A stretch of DNA of 50,294 nt. Origin: Polaribacter sp. IC066. Its GTDB lineage: Bacteria > Bacteroidota > Bacteroidia > Flavobacteriales > Flavobacteriaceae. Both the position numbers and the translations under genes were made by a program. Positions within the stretch are counted from its first letter, which is position 1; the number at the start of each line of letters is the position of its first letter. The stretch lies in contig NZ_VORR01000033.1 of assembly GCF_007997085.1 (NCBI RefSeq), forward strand, positions 1 through 50,294. The letters run 5' to 3'. Under the pieces are notes generated by a model. It made no database searches. It was not told the DNA's origin and worked only from the letters and a program-made list of their open reading frames with translations. Positions 27,227 through 36,897 of this stretch are shown here, in pieces.

Positions 27227-27538
27227 ATAAATCCGAAGCTTAATCACTCTTATTTTCAGTTTTCTAAAAATGATTGCCTAGAACAAAGTACTGATTTTGA
27301 TACACTGATTAATTGGTTAAGTAGAGAATTTAAAGTGTGTCAACTAGACAAAAATAGAGATTTAAAAGTGAGCTTTCCTAAAGGATATTTTATTGTTTGC
27401 GCTGTAAAAGTCATCCATAAAGAGTATGCTGTTTTTATAAGTTTCAAATCAAAGTTTACCTTCACTAAAATTAAGGAAAAATTATCGGCAGTAGTGTATA
27501 GATGTAACCAATTAAAACCAATTTATTCTTATGAGTAA
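27227..27538 (+). CDS. Small unrecognised frame before acs, possibly a gene remnant
   Basis: The frame is open from 27227 to 27538 (103 codons before the stop) but has no ATG. The first usual alternative start is GTG at 27335, giving 67 residues. The translated text has a protein-like look (TDFDTLINWLSREF ... FPKGYFIV ... KSKFTFTKIKEKLSAVV), including upstream of the GTG, which suggests that the start was lost. It overlaps acs by 8 bases, as a coupled upstream gene would. No family recognised. It may be a decayed small gene or one using an unusual start such as ATT at 27308. Confidence 0.4.
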   Translation: MNPKLNHSYFQFSKNDCLEQSTDFDTLINWLSREFKVCQLDKNRDLKVSFPKGYFIVCAVKVIHKEYAVFISFKSKFTFTKIKEKLSAVVYRCNQLKPIYSYE

Positions 27539-29438
27539 TTACCATATTAAACATTTAGAAGAATATTATCAAGTTTATAGAAAATCCATTCGTGAACCCG
27601 AAAATTTTTGGGAAGAGATTGCTGAAGAACATTTTATTTGGAGAAGAAAATGGGATAAAGTTTTAGAATGGGATTTTTCTAAACCCGAAATCAAATGGTT
27701 TCAGGGTGCACAATTAAATATTACAGAAAACTGTATCGATAGGCATTTGGCAACTAGAGCAGATAAAACCGCTATTTTATTTGAACCTAATAATCCTAAC
27801 GAAGCGGCGCAACATATTACTTATCAACAACTATCAGAACGCGTTAATCAGTTTGCCAATGTATTAAAAGCTAACAATGTTGGTAAAGGAGATAGAGTTT
27901 GTATTTATGTACCTATGATTCCTGAATTGGCAATAGCAACATTAGCCTGTGCTAGAATTGGCGCTATACATTCTGTAGTGTTTGCAGGTTTTTCTGCCAC
28001 AGCATTAGCAACAAGAATTAATGATTCGGATTGTAAAATGGTCATTACTTCGGATGGCTCTTTTAGAGGTACAAAAAGCATCGATTTAAAAGGAATTGTA
28101 GACGAAGCTTTAGAAAATTGTGCTGGCGTAAAAACAGTTTTAGTAGCAAAAAGAACTAATGCTAACATCCGAATGAAAGCAGGGCGCGACAAATGGTTAC
28201 AGCCTTTGTTAAACGAAGCTTCTAAAAAATGTGAAGCAGAAATAATGGATGCCGAAGATCCGTTATTTATTTTATACACTTCAGGATCTACGGGCAAACC
28301 AAAAGGAATGGTGCATACCACAGGCGGTTATATGGTATATACAGCGTATACTTTTAAAAATGCCTTTCAATATAAAGAAGATGATGTGTATTGGTGTACC
28401 GCCGATATTGGTTGGATTACTGGGCATTCTTACATTGTTTACGGACCGCTTGCAAACGGCGCAACTACGGTTCTTTTTGAAGGTGTACCCAGTTATCCTG
28501 ATTTTGGACGCTTTTGGGAAATTGTAGAAAAGCATAAAGTAAATCAATTTTATACCGCACCAACAGCTATTAGAGCTTTAGCAAAACACGGAACAGCATT
28601 GGTTGATAAACATGATTTATCGTCTTTAAAGGTTTTAGGTTCTGTAGGTGAACCCATTAACGAAGAAGCTTGGCATTGGTTTAATGACAATATAGGGAAA
28701 AAGAAAAGTCCGATTATTGATACCTGGTGGCAAACAGAAACTGGTGGCATGATGATAACTCCAATTCCTTATGTAACACCAACAAAACCGACTTATGCAA
28801 CCTTGCCTTTTATCGGAATTCAACCTTGTTTGATGGATGAAAATGGCAACGAATTAAAAGGAAATCAAGTAGAGGGAAGACTGTGTATAAAATTTCCTTG
28901 GCCAAGTATTGCACGAACTATTTGGGGCAATCATGAGCGTTATAAAGAAACCTATTTTTCAGGATATAAAAATATGTATTTTACGGGTGATGGTGCTTTA
29001 AGAGATGAAGTTGGTTATTATAGAATTACAGGAAGAGTAGATGATGTAATTATTGTTTCTGGTCATAATTTAGGAACAGCACCCATTGAAGACGCTATTA
29101 ACGAGCATCCTGCAGTTGCCGAATCTGCCATTGTTGGTTTTCCGCATGATATAAAAGGAAGCGCATTATATGGTTATATCACTTTAAAAGATATTGGCGA
29201 AAGTAGAAATCATGACAATCTGAAAAAAGAAATAAATCAATTAATTGCTGATAGAATTGGACCAATTGCAAAATTAGATAAAATTCAGTTTTCTGACGGA
29301 TTGCCAAAAACTAGATCAGGTAAAATTATGCGTCGTATTTTACGAAAAATAGCCTCTAATGAAATCGATAATTTAGGCGATGTTTCTACGCTTTTAAATC
29401 CTGAAGTAGTACAAACTATTATTGATCACAGATTGTAA
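27531..29438 (+). CDS. acs: Acetate-CoA ligase (acetyl-CoA synthetase)
   Basis: 635 residues, the full length of Acs. ANL-superfamily motifs: FILYTSGSTGKPKGMVHTTG at about 246-265 (ATP loop), YWCTADIGWITGHSYIVYGP, DTWWQTETGG, MYFTGDGALRDEVGYY and RVDDVIIVSGHNLGTAPIED. The acetylatable lysine is in LPKTRSGKIMRRILRKIA. It activates acetate to acetyl-CoA in the cytoplasm. The acetate released by GlcNAc deacetylation upstream could feed it, but it is separated from that operon by about 460 bases and a hairpin. Confidence 0.97.
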   Translation: MSNYHIKHLEEYYQVYRKSIREPENFWEEIAEEHFIWRRKWDKVLEWDFSKPEIKWFQGAQLNITENCIDRHLATRADKTAILFEPNNPNEAAQHITYQQLSERVNQFANVLKANNVGKGDRVCIYVPMIPELAIATLACARIGAIHSVVFAGFSATALATRINDSDCKMVITSDGSFRGTKSIDLKGIVDEALENCAGVKTVLVAKRTNANIRMKAGRDKWLQPLLNEASKKCEAEIMDAEDPLFILYTSGSTGKPKGMVHTTGGYMVYTAYTFKNAFQYKEDDVYWCTADIGWITGHSYIVYGPLANGATTVLFEGVPSYPDFGRFWEIVEKHKVNQFYTAPTAIRALAKHGTALVDKHDLSSLKVLGSVGEPINEEAWHWFNDNIGKKKSPIIDTWWQTETGGMMITPIPYVTPTKPTYATLPFIGIQPCLMDENGNELKGNQVEGRLCIKFPWPSIARTIWGNHERYKETYFSGYKNMYFTGDGALRDEVGYYRITGRVDDVIIVSGHNLGTAPIEDAINEHPAVAESAIVGFPHDIKGSALYGYITLKDIGESRNHDNLKKEINQLIADRIGPIAKLDKIQFSDGLPKTRSGKIMRRILRKIASNEIDNLGDVSTLLNPEVVQTIIDHRL

Positions 29439-29796
29439 AAAACATAAAGAAAAACGCATAAATAATTAGCATTCTTAACAACACGCCATTTTTAATTGCT
29501 CAAATACGTTCTTTCTGTTAGATTGATAAAATTGAATCTTAAAAATTATTTGTGTCCGATTAAAAATAGCATACGTTAATTAAGCGCTTTCAAGTAAAGA
29601 GACTACACTTGATTTTTAGAGTGATACCTTGTTTTTAGAATTAATTTTAAATTGAGAAATTTATCCTTGTTTTTTATCTGATATTAAGTTAGGTATAATA
29701 TAGTCTTGATTCCCTGCCTGATGCACTTATCGACAAAAAAAGTAGCAAAAAAAAATCTTATCATCATAATTATCTCTTCTATTATTTTCTTAAAAG
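29439..29796. other. Gene-free stretch after acs
   Basis: 358 bases, AT-rich, with no open frame of note and no repeat I can name. No strong terminator for acs is visible directly after its stop. Further to the right lies the candidate small RNA. Confidence 0.5.
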
Positions 29797-29804
29797 TAAC
29801 TTTG
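29797..29804 (+). promoter_or_regulatory. TAnnTTTG element before a possible small RNA
   Basis: TAACTTTG is a perfect -7 element on the plus strand. No clear TTG is seen 19-21 bases upstream, so the promoter is tentative. There is no plus-strand gene before the terminator at 29897. Confidence 0.45.
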
Positions 29805-29810
29805 CAAATC

Positions 29811-29930
29811 TATAGGCCAACCGCCATGCAGGTTGGCTCTAAAAGCACAGCGCTCTGGTTTCTTTTATCGAACAACAATGATTAAAATAGAAAACAAAAA
29901 AAGGTATCAGCTAAAACTGATACCTTTTTT
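29811..29930 (+). ncRNA. Candidate small RNA between acs and ssb
   Basis: About 120 bases run from just after TAACTTTG to a strong terminator. The 5' part folds into a GC-rich hairpin, GCCAACC (29816-29822) with GGTTGGC (29831-29837), standing out from the AT-rich surroundings. No start codon and frame explains it. No known RNA family was recognised, so this is a candidate only. Confidence 0.35.
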
Positions 29931-29933
29931 ATT
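29897..29933. terminator. Bidirectional terminator between acs side and ssb
   Basis: AAAAAAGGTATCAG (29897-29910) pairs with CTGATACCTTTTTT (29917-29930) around a six-base loop. A runs and T runs on both sides let it work in both directions. It lies 17 bases past the ssb stop, so its main client is probably ssb on the minus strand. Confidence 0.85.
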
Positions 29934-29949
29934 TGACAAACTACTTTCG

Positions 29950-30288
29950 TTATTGCTTACCTCCTAACAGCAATAACTCATTCACTAAAATTTCTGTCAC
30001 ATATCTTTTTTCGCCCTCTTTTGTTTCATAAGATTTATTGGTTAATTTGCCTTCAACTGCAATTTCTTGCCCTTTTTTAACATACCCCTCAACAACTTTT
30101 ACCAAACCGCCAGTAATAACAATATTGTGCCAATAAGCACGCTCTACTTTATGACCATCTTTGTCTTTGTAACTATCATCTGTAGCCATAGAAAATTTTG
30201 CCATTTTGTTACCATCTTTAAACGTGATAATTTCTGGCTCTTGACCTAATCTACCAATTAATTGTACTTTGTTTCTTAACGTATTCAT
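29950..30288 (-). CDS. ssb: Single-stranded DNA-binding protein
   Basis: 112 residues from ATG at 30288. A longer open frame extends to 30399 but its extra 37 residues are not part of the OB fold. The start MNTLRNKVQLIGRLGQEPEI is typical, with FSMATDDSY, HNIVITGGLVKVVEGYVKKGQEIAVEGKL and YVTEILVNELLLLG. It is a single OB domain without the long acidic C-tail, as in the short SSB paralogues of Flavobacteriaceae. It binds single-stranded DNA; whether it is the essential SSB or an auxiliary one is not clear. Confidence 0.92.
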   Translation of the reverse strand: MNTLRNKVQLIGRLGQEPEIITFKDGNKMAKFSMATDDSYKDKDGHKVERAYWHNIVITGGLVKVVEGYVKKGQEIAVEGKLTNKSYETKEGEKRYVTEILVNELLLLGGKQ

Positions 30289-30584
30289 AAGATAAGTTTT
30301 TATGCACTTTTTATTTAAATGCAAGTTTATAATTTGTTTTTGTTTAAAAGACACTGAATCGAGTTCAGCACTAATAACACTGCAAAGTTGCGACACCAAT
30401 CAAGGTTTATTCGGTTACAAAACAATTACTTTCGGTTGTAATTATTTGTAGTCGTTTGTAATTGGATATTTCTAACGGCAAACCATGTAAAACCAAAGCA
30501 TTAATAGTATATTTATTATTTATACAGATAGGCCCATTTATTAAACCAGCAATGCAATACTTAATATTGATTAATTAAAAAAAA

Positions 30585-31781
30585 ATGAACACTTTTAGCG
30601 ACATAAAAGAATTGGTTTCTACTCTTAAAAGAGAAGAAAAACTGATATCTGAAATGTTTAGTAAAAGAAAGAAACTTGATTATAAACTTTCTGATGCCCA
30701 AGAATTGGTTGACTTTGATGAGAACAGAGTTGATTTTTTAACAGAAAGAAACGTTCTTAGAAAAAACGGAAATCTTTTAGAACTTGATGACGATTTTTTA
30801 GAATTCTTTGAAAAAGTACTCGATGTGAATGAAGAAATCAACCTATCTTATATTGATGAAAACATTAAAAATATCAAAGAAAACATCAATTACTTCTTAA
30901 ACGAAACGAATGAAAATAGGAAGTATGATTATCTGCGATTGATAAAAAAAACATTCCGAAAAATGGGCATTATCACATTGAAAAGTGTGGTAGATTTAAG
31001 AAGAAATATTGAGACAACTTTTAAAAATGAAGTTAATTATAAAAACAAAAAATTAAAACTAGAAAATCTTGATGCAAAAAGAACGGTTGTAGAAAACCTG
31101 ATAAAACAAACTTTACAATTAATTGACGAAGAAGAAACTACCTTTTTTAACCGAGGGTTAGATGAAGAATTAAAGCGAATTATTGTAGCGTTAAAATATC
31201 AACTTGGCGAATGTTCGCACAATTTAATAGAAATAGAAAAACAGATTATTAATTTTTTAAATCAGATTAAAATTCAAGGCAAATTTTTAGAGAAATTAAG
31301 AAAACTAAAATATCTAAAAGACCATTTTACCATTGAAGCAGAAACAGATATCAAACAAGTTTTAGCCCACAAAAACGAAATTATTTTTGAAACCAAAATT
31401 TTTGAACCCTTAAATGTATCTATCGATCTTTTAAGAAGTGATGAAAAAGCTTTTGAGGCTATTAAAAGAATCGCGAAAAATCAGCAAAACAGAAAACTTT
31501 TTAAACCCGTTTTAGCCGATACAATTTCTGATGAGTTTCTCGAAAATAATGTTGAACAAGAAATTGCCATTGTATTAGAGGAAGTAAGAAACGGTTTTTT
31601 GGCAACCAGCGACCACCTTTTCAACTTTATTATCAACTATCATTTTGGTAAAAACGTAACTTTTAATGAGCGCGTAACTATCTTTTGCCAAATGGCTTCT
31701 CAATATGAATTAGAATTTAAAATTAAGACTGATTTTCAAATAAGTAATGGTGTTGAATACGCCTTAATTTATCCGAAATAA
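30585..31781 (+). CDS. Kleisin-like subunit of a Wadjet/Mks-type complex (JetA/MksF-like)
   Basis: 398 residues, charged and helical. The N-terminal ~80 residues look like a winged helix (SDAQELVDFDENRVDFLTERNVLRKNGNLLELDDDFLEFFEKVL). Long helices follow at about 150-240 (ENLIKQTLQLIDEEET ... ECSHNLIEIEKQIINFL). A last ~60 residues (FNERVTIFCQMASQYELEFKI ... NGVEYALIYPK) could be a second winged helix. That layout fits a MukF/JetA kleisin bridging the SMC heads. The call rests mainly on size, helical layout and gene order (kleisin, small wHTH protein, SMC, Toprim), since no signature motif exists. Four bases separate it from the next gene. No perfect promoter element is seen in 30400-30584. 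Confidence 0.7.
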   Translation: MNTFSDIKELVSTLKREEKLISEMFSKRKKLDYKLSDAQELVDFDENRVDFLTERNVLRKNGNLLELDDDFLEFFEKVLDVNEEINLSYIDENIKNIKENINYFLNETNENRKYDYLRLIKKTFRKMGIITLKSVVDLRRNIETTFKNEVNYKNKKLKLENLDAKRTVVENLIKQTLQLIDEEETTFFNRGLDEELKRIIVALKYQLGECSHNLIEIEKQIINFLNQIKIQGKFLEKLRKLKYLKDHFTIEAETDIKQVLAHKNEIIFETKIFEPLNVSIDLLRSDEKAFEAIKRIAKNQQNRKLFKPVLADTISDEFLENNVEQEIAIVLEEVRNGFLATSDHLFNFIINYHFGKNVTFNERVTIFCQMASQYELEFKIKTDFQISNGVEYALIYPK

Positions 31782-31785
31782 AACT

Positions 31786-32358
31786 ATGATTACAAAATAC
31801 ACCTCAGAAATATTTGAAATTCTTCGGAAAGGAAACTTTATTTGCTCTAACAGCCCAAATGAGCAAATTCAGAAATTATACACAGTTTTAGAAAATCCTG
31901 ATAATTTTGAAGATTTACATGACTATTTTTATCAAATTAAATATGTTTTAGAACAAGGAAACGAATATTTTTATTTTAGTCGTGCTGAAAAAAATGTAGA
32001 TTTAGATCGAAAGCTAGAAAAAGCTTTTCAGTGGATTGATGTTTTAGATTTTGTAAAAACGTTCGATTCTGCTTTTGATGTTGGGTATCGTTTTTCGCCC
32101 TCGGATATTATTAATCAACTAAAAAATAATGCCGATTTAAACACAAAATTAAAAACGCTCAAAAAAATTACATCTGATAAAAAAACGAATCCTGATAGAG
32201 TTAAAAAGGTGATTGAAAAATTAGTAAAAGATAATTTTATCACTCTTGAAAATGAAATTACAGAAACCTACAAAGTTTTAACGTCTTTTAACTATTTAAA
32301 AGACATCATCACAACTATTAATATTCCTGAAGAAGTAGAAAATGAGATACCTGAATAA
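31786..32358 (+). CDS. Small winged-helix subunit (JetB/MksE-like)
   Basis: 190 residues. The N-terminal part contains EIFEILRKGNFICSNSPNE, DLHDYFYQIKYVLEQGNEYFYFSRAE, with the wHTH and beta-wing layout of MukE/JetB (KITE) proteins, in which a YxFxFSR-like strand follows the second helix. The second half (SPSDIINQLKNNADLNTKLKTL ... IEKLVKDNFITLENEITETYKVL) looks like a second wHTH. It would bind the kleisin and control the SMC. It overlaps the SMC gene by 17 bases, implying coupled translation. Family recognition is by layout and context, not by a decisive motif. Confidence 0.7.
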   Translation: MITKYTSEIFEILRKGNFICSNSPNEQIQKLYTVLENPDNFEDLHDYFYQIKYVLEQGNEYFYFSRAEKNVDLDRKLEKAFQWIDVLDFVKTFDSAFDVGYRFSPSDIINQLKNNADLNTKLKTLKKITSDKKTNPDRVKKVIEKLVKDNFITLENEITETYKVLTSFNYLKDIITTINIPEEVENEIPE

Positions 32359-35300
32359 AATAGTTTTTATAAACAGTGCTTCTGTAAGTTATGCAGAAAT
32401 TGAGTTAGATGGAAATGTTCATTTAATTGGCACGCAAGGTGTTGGGAAAAGCACTTTATTGCGTGCAATTTTATTTTTCTACAACGCAAATAAAATAAAA
32501 TTAGGAATTCCGAGAGAGAAAAAGAGTTTTGACGATTATTATTTTGAATATCAAAACTCCTATATTATCTATGAAATTGTAAAAGATACCATTCCGTATT
32601 GCGTATTAGCCTATAAAGTAAACGGCAAAGTTGCGTATCGTTTTTTTGATTCGGAATACAAAAGAGCATTATTTATTGACAATAATAAAGCTTTTGAAAG
32701 TTGGGATAAAATTAGAACTGCTTTAGGAAAAGAGATTTATTACACCTCAATAATTTCTAGTTATGAGGAATTTAGAAAAATTATCTATGGCGATAATAAA
32801 GGCTTAAAACCTGAATTCAGAAAATATGCTTTAACGGAAAGCAAGCAATATCAAAACATCCCTAGAACGATACAAAATGTATTACTAAATTCTAATTTAG
32901 AAGCTAAATTTATAAAGGACACGATTATAAATTCGATCAACGAAGAAGAATTTACTATAGATATTGAAAACTACTCAAAAAGTCATTTACGAGATTTTGA
33001 ATCTGAAATAAACGATATTAAAATATGGTTTCAAAAGAATAAAAAAGGGCAAATATTGATTAGAAATCAGGCTGATAAAATCATTACCGAATATCGAATT
33101 TTTAATTTTTTAAAGCGAGAAAGAAGGGAATTAGCAAATAATTTAGGATTGCGAATGGCTTTTATTGAAAATGAAAAACCGCTGCTGGCAACTAATTTTC
33201 AACATCAACATCAACTAGTATCTGAACTTTTTAAAAAGAAAGAAAACTTAACTAAAACGCATCGTAAAAGAGAACAAGACCTTGTTTCTGATATTAAGTA
33301 CATCCTAAAAGAATTGGCAAAAGCAAAGTTGAAACAAACTGAATACGACAATAAAAATATTAAAGACATCATAAAAAAAGTTGCGAGAAAAGAGAACTTA
33401 ACAAATGAACATAAAGCTTTAAGCGATGAAAATACATTGCTTACCTCTAATTTTACAAGTATTGCTCAAAAATATGACGCTTTAATTTCTAAAATGGAAA
33501 TCCAAAAACAAGAGTTTTCAAATACTCAAAATGCAACAATCAATACACTGAATGGTACATTTGGAGAAAATAAAACTTTAGTTCATGAAAATTATCAACA
33601 ATTAATTCATCAAATTAAAGACGATAATGAAGATGAAAAAGAACTCTATAAAAACGAATTAAACACTGTTATTGAAAATGAAAACCGTTGTAAAAGACAA
33701 AGTTCTGAATTAAAACATCAAACCTTTTTTATTGCTGAAATTGAACAATTTAAAGAAGAAATAAAACTGCTAGATGCATCTATAAAAGAATCAAACGCTA
33801 TTATTTCAAATGCTAACGATAAAATTGTTACTACTAAAACAGCATGGGAATTAGAGGTGCGCAAAGATGAAAATACAACTGAAATTAAAATTGATAAGGA
33901 GCGAGAAAACCTAGAAAAAATAGCTCAAAAAATAAAGAATATTGAGACTAAAATAAATCAAAGTACATCTTCTTTATATGGCTGGTTAAATGAAAATATT
34001 TCTGGTTGGGAACATACTATCGGTAAAGTAATTGATGAAGATGTGGTGCTTTTTAACACGGAACTGAATCCAAAATTAGTAAATAAAAGTACTTCTACCT
34101 TCTTTGGTATCGAATTAAATTTGAATGCGCTTAAAACTCGTATAAAAACAGTCGAAGAATATCATCAAGATATTGAAACTTTAAAAAATGAAAAACTTGT
34201 AATTCATAAAATAATTTTGAAAATTAATGAAGATAAAGATACTCATCTTCAAAAATTAAAAAGCAGGTTCAGAAAAATACTAAAAGAATTTAAGGATGCT
34301 ATTGCAGAAAATAACTACATTATTGTGCAAAGCACTCAAAAATTAAAGGCGCATAAAGTTGGATTAACAGATTGGATTACCAAATCAAAACAAGAAAAGG
34401 AAAACAGTTATCAAAAGATAGCGCAAGAGTTAGAAGAAATTGCTTCAAAAAAATTAAAAGCTGTAGAACTTCTAGAGAACATTAAAAAAGGAATCAAAAG
34501 AAAAATTACTTTAAAAGAAAATGAACGCAACAAAGAAATAACAAGTTTAGCGCTTTTAAAAGATGATAAAATTCTCGAAATAAATGCCGCAATTTTTGCT
34601 AATAAAAAAGTTTCTATTAAACGAATTCAAGAATTAAAAAAACAGCAAACAACCGTATTAGACAACAAAGGTGCAGACACTAAAAGACTGGCTATTATTG
34701 ATAAAAGATTGAATGAAATTAAAAATGATTTATTATTTATAAATACAAACCAGCGTTTGGTTTTTGATTATGAAAAAGATAAAAGAGAGCTTTTTGATAA
34801 AATACCTGAATTTAAAGTAGAAAAAATAAGTCTCGAAAAAAAGCAAATCGCAATCAGCAAAGAACATCTAGCTGAAACAAGAAGTTTAGATAAAAAATAC
34901 GCAAATCAAAAAGAAATTGTCGGAGAACTTCAATCTAAACTTGATGACTTTGAGAAAGATGAAAACAAGTTTCTAGAATTCAAAAAATCTGACGCTTTTA
35001 TTGATGTACAACATTATATTTCTAATCCTACTAAAGACAAAAAAAACTTAAAAACAGGAAGTATCATCATTTCTGAAATAACGGAAAACCATTATAAAGG
35101 CATTGGGAATTTTAACGATTTACAACAATCTACCAATACTTTTATCGGTAATTTTAATGAAAACAATGTTTTTAACTTTAAAGTAAAATTGAATTCAGAT
35201 GCAGATTTATTAATTTTTGCAACAGATTTAAAAGAGTTTATCGACGAAGATAAAATCAATCAATATGAAAAAAGAGTCAACCATCGTTTTGCAAGTATTA

Positions 35301-36034
35301 TTCGTTTAATTGGCAGAGAAACGACAGAATTGAATTCTAAAAAAGGCGATATTGAGAAAATTATTAAAAAAATAAATGACGATTTTGTCAATAAAAACTT
35401 TGTGGAAGCCATTAAAGAAATGGAAATGCGAACGCAAGCAAGCTCGAATCCTGTTGTTAAGTTATTGATAAAAATTCAAGAATTTAATGACGAACATAGC
35501 TTGGTTTTAGGAGAATCAAATCTTTTTACGGCTTCTGATAGCGATTCAAAAAATCAAAAAGCGGTAGATTTACTTAAAGAGTTGGTAAAAGCAATTGATA
35601 AATATAAAAACACGACTTTAACACTTTCAGAATCTTTCGATTTACAATTTAGAATTGTAGAAAACGACAACGATTCTGGTTGGGTAGAAAAACTATCGAA
35701 TGTAGGTAGCGAGGGCACCGATGTTTTGGTTAAAGCGATGATTAATATTTTGCTTTTAAATGTATTTAAAGAGAGCGCATCCAAAAAATTTAAAGATTTT
35801 AAATTGCATTGCATGTTAGATGAAATTGGGAGGCTTCACCCAAATAATGTAAAGGGTATTTTAAGATTTGCCAATGAAAGAAACATCCTTTTAATTAATG
35901 GATCGCCAATAAGTCAGAATGCAACGGACTACAAATACACCTATAAATTAGCTAAAGAACAAGCTAAAAATGACCCTAAAAGATACATTACAAAAATTAA
36001 CAGATTAGTCAAAATAACTAGTAAAGTTTTATAA
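32342..36034 (+). CDS. SMC-like ATPase with long coiled coil (JetC/MksB-like, DUF3584-like)
   Basis: 1230 residues. Walker A GTQGVGKST at 30-38 in an SMC-type head (FINSASVSYAEIELDGNVHLIG before it). A coiled coil fills roughly 230-990, rich in K/E/L/I/Q with heptads. The C-terminal head has the signature-like GSEGT at 1122-1126 (NVGSEGTDVLVKAMINILLL) and the Walker B LHCMLDEIGRLHP with DE at 1160-1161, followed by a switch-like NERNILLINGSPIS. The overall size, short of MukB (about 1490) and like JetC, fits a plasmid-restricting SMC. I recall such NVGSEGT/DEIGRLHPNN proteins as DUF3584-type. It should dimerise, bind the kleisin and extrude or hold DNA with ATP. Confidence 0.88.
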   Translation: MRYLNKIVFINSASVSYAEIELDGNVHLIGTQGVGKSTLLRAILFFYNANKIKLGIPREKKSFDDYYFEYQNSYIIYEIVKDTIPYCVLAYKVNGKVAYRFFDSEYKRALFIDNNKAFESWDKIRTALGKEIYYTSIISSYEEFRKIIYGDNKGLKPEFRKYALTESKQYQNIPRTIQNVLLNSNLEAKFIKDTIINSINEEEFTIDIENYSKSHLRDFESEINDIKIWFQKNKKGQILIRNQADKIITEYRIFNFLKRERRELANNLGLRMAFIENEKPLLATNFQHQHQLVSELFKKKENLTKTHRKREQDLVSDIKYILKELAKAKLKQTEYDNKNIKDIIKKVARKENLTNEHKALSDENTLLTSNFTSIAQKYDALISKMEIQKQEFSNTQNATINTLNGTFGENKTLVHENYQQLIHQIKDDNEDEKELYKNELNTVIENENRCKRQSSELKHQTFFIAEIEQFKEEIKLLDASIKESNAIISNANDKIVTTKTAWELEVRKDENTTEIKIDKERENLEKIAQKIKNIETKINQSTSSLYGWLNENISGWEHTIGKVIDEDVVLFNTELNPKLVNKSTSTFFGIELNLNALKTRIKTVEEYHQDIETLKNEKLVIHKIILKINEDKDTHLQKLKSRFRKILKEFKDAIAENNYIIVQSTQKLKAHKVGLTDWITKSKQEKENSYQKIAQELEEIASKKLKAVELLENIKKGIKRKITLKENERNKEITSLALLKDDKILEINAAIFANKKVSIKRIQELKKQQTTVLDNKGADTKRLAIIDKRLNEIKNDLLFINTNQRLVFDYEKDKRELFDKIPEFKVEKISLEKKQIAISKEHLAETRSLDKKYANQKEIVGELQSKLDDFEKDENKFLEFKKSDAFIDVQHYISNPTKDKKNLKTGSIIISEITENHYKGIGNFNDLQQSTNTFIGNFNENNVFNFKVKLNSDADLLIFATDLKEFIDEDKINQYEKRVNHRFASIIRLIGRETTELNSKKGDIEKIIKKINDDFVNKNFVEAIKEMEMRTQASSNPVVKLLIKIQEFNDEHSLVLGESNLFTASDSDSKNQKAVDLLKELVKAIDKYKNTTLTLSESFDLQFRIVENDNDSGWVEKLSNVGSEGTDVLVKAMINILLLNVFKESASKKFKDFKLHCMLDEIGRLHPNNVKGILRFANERNILLINGSPISQNATDYKYTYKLAKEQAKNDPKRYITKINRLVKITSKVL

Positions 36035-36037
36035 TGT

Positions 36038-36886
36038 ATGAAGTTGACTTTAAAAATAGCAAAAATTTTAATTCAGTTGATAAAGGGCAAAACAATTGCG
36101 AATAGCACTGCTAAAAGTAAATTGATTGACGATTTAGTCGCGGAAAACATTATTTTTAGAAGCGGAAAACATAAAAAATATTTACAGTTGGTAAATGAAA
36201 AGAGTTTGCATATGTATTTGGCAAATCAATTACAAATTAAACACTTAAACAAGTATATTTTAGCTTTAGAAAAAGAAGATTCTAGTCGTGCGGATTTTGT
36301 AAAAATCACCACCGATTCTAAAAACTCAAAAGAAAGAACTTTTAAAGGTTTTTTAGTAAACTGTTATCATCCTATAAAAGCAACATTAAATAATAAAGAA
36401 ATCATCTTACAACCTTCTGACGGAAGTTTTACTTTTATGTATGATTACGAAACTTTTAAAATTCCGCCTCATATAACCGTAATTGGTGTTGAAAATGCTA
36501 GTAATTTTAGACACATTCAAGCACAAAAACATTTATTTCGAGATTTGCATCCACTTTTTATATCGCGTTATCCGCAGAGTCAGCATAAAGATTTTATAAA
36601 ATGGATGCAATCAACTCCTAATACCTATTTACATTTTGGCGATTTTGATATTGCGGGAATTGGTATTTATTTGAATGAATATAAAAAGCATTTATTAGAA
36701 AAAGCAACGTTTTTTATCCCTAAAAACATAACAGAAATCCTAAAAGAAAACGGCAATAGAGAACGATTTAATAAGCAAAAATTAAATTTCAAACTAGAAA
36801 AAATACAAGAATCTAAAATTTTAGATTTAATTGAAATAATACAATTAGAAAAAAAAGGATTAGATCAAGAATATTTTATTATTTAA
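36038..36886 (+). CDS. Toprim-domain subunit (JetD/MksG-like nuclease)
   Basis: 282 residues, shorter than usual JetD (about 350-400). An N-terminal ~60 residues look like a winged helix (AKILIQLIKGKTIANSTAKSKLIDDL ... IIFRSGKHKKYLQL). A Toprim fold follows: HITVIGVENASNF with Glu152, and YLHFGDFDIAGIGIYLNEYK with Asp202 and Asp204, the acidic triad of JetD/topo VI-type Toprims. The end LEKKGLDQEYFII resembles the conserved Glu-containing tail. In Wadjet this subunit cleaves circular DNA loaded by the SMC. Three bases separate it from the SMC gene. The acidic residues are intact, so activity is plausible. Confidence 0.85.
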   Translation: MKLTLKIAKILIQLIKGKTIANSTAKSKLIDDLVAENIIFRSGKHKKYLQLVNEKSLHMYLANQLQIKHLNKYILALEKEDSSRADFVKITTDSKNSKERTFKGFLVNCYHPIKATLNNKEIILQPSDGSFTFMYDYETFKIPPHITVIGVENASNFRHIQAQKHLFRDLHPLFISRYPQSQHKDFIKWMQSTPNTYLHFGDFDIAGIGIYLNEYKKHLLEKATFFIPKNITEILKENGNRERFNKQKLNFKLEKIQESKILDLIEIIQLEKKGLDQEYFII

Positions 36887-36897
36887 AAAAAGCGCAA

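Noticed and set aside
30289..30399. N-terminal extension of ssb
   Set aside because: The added 37 residues are not part of the OB fold and the ATG at 30288 matches the family start.
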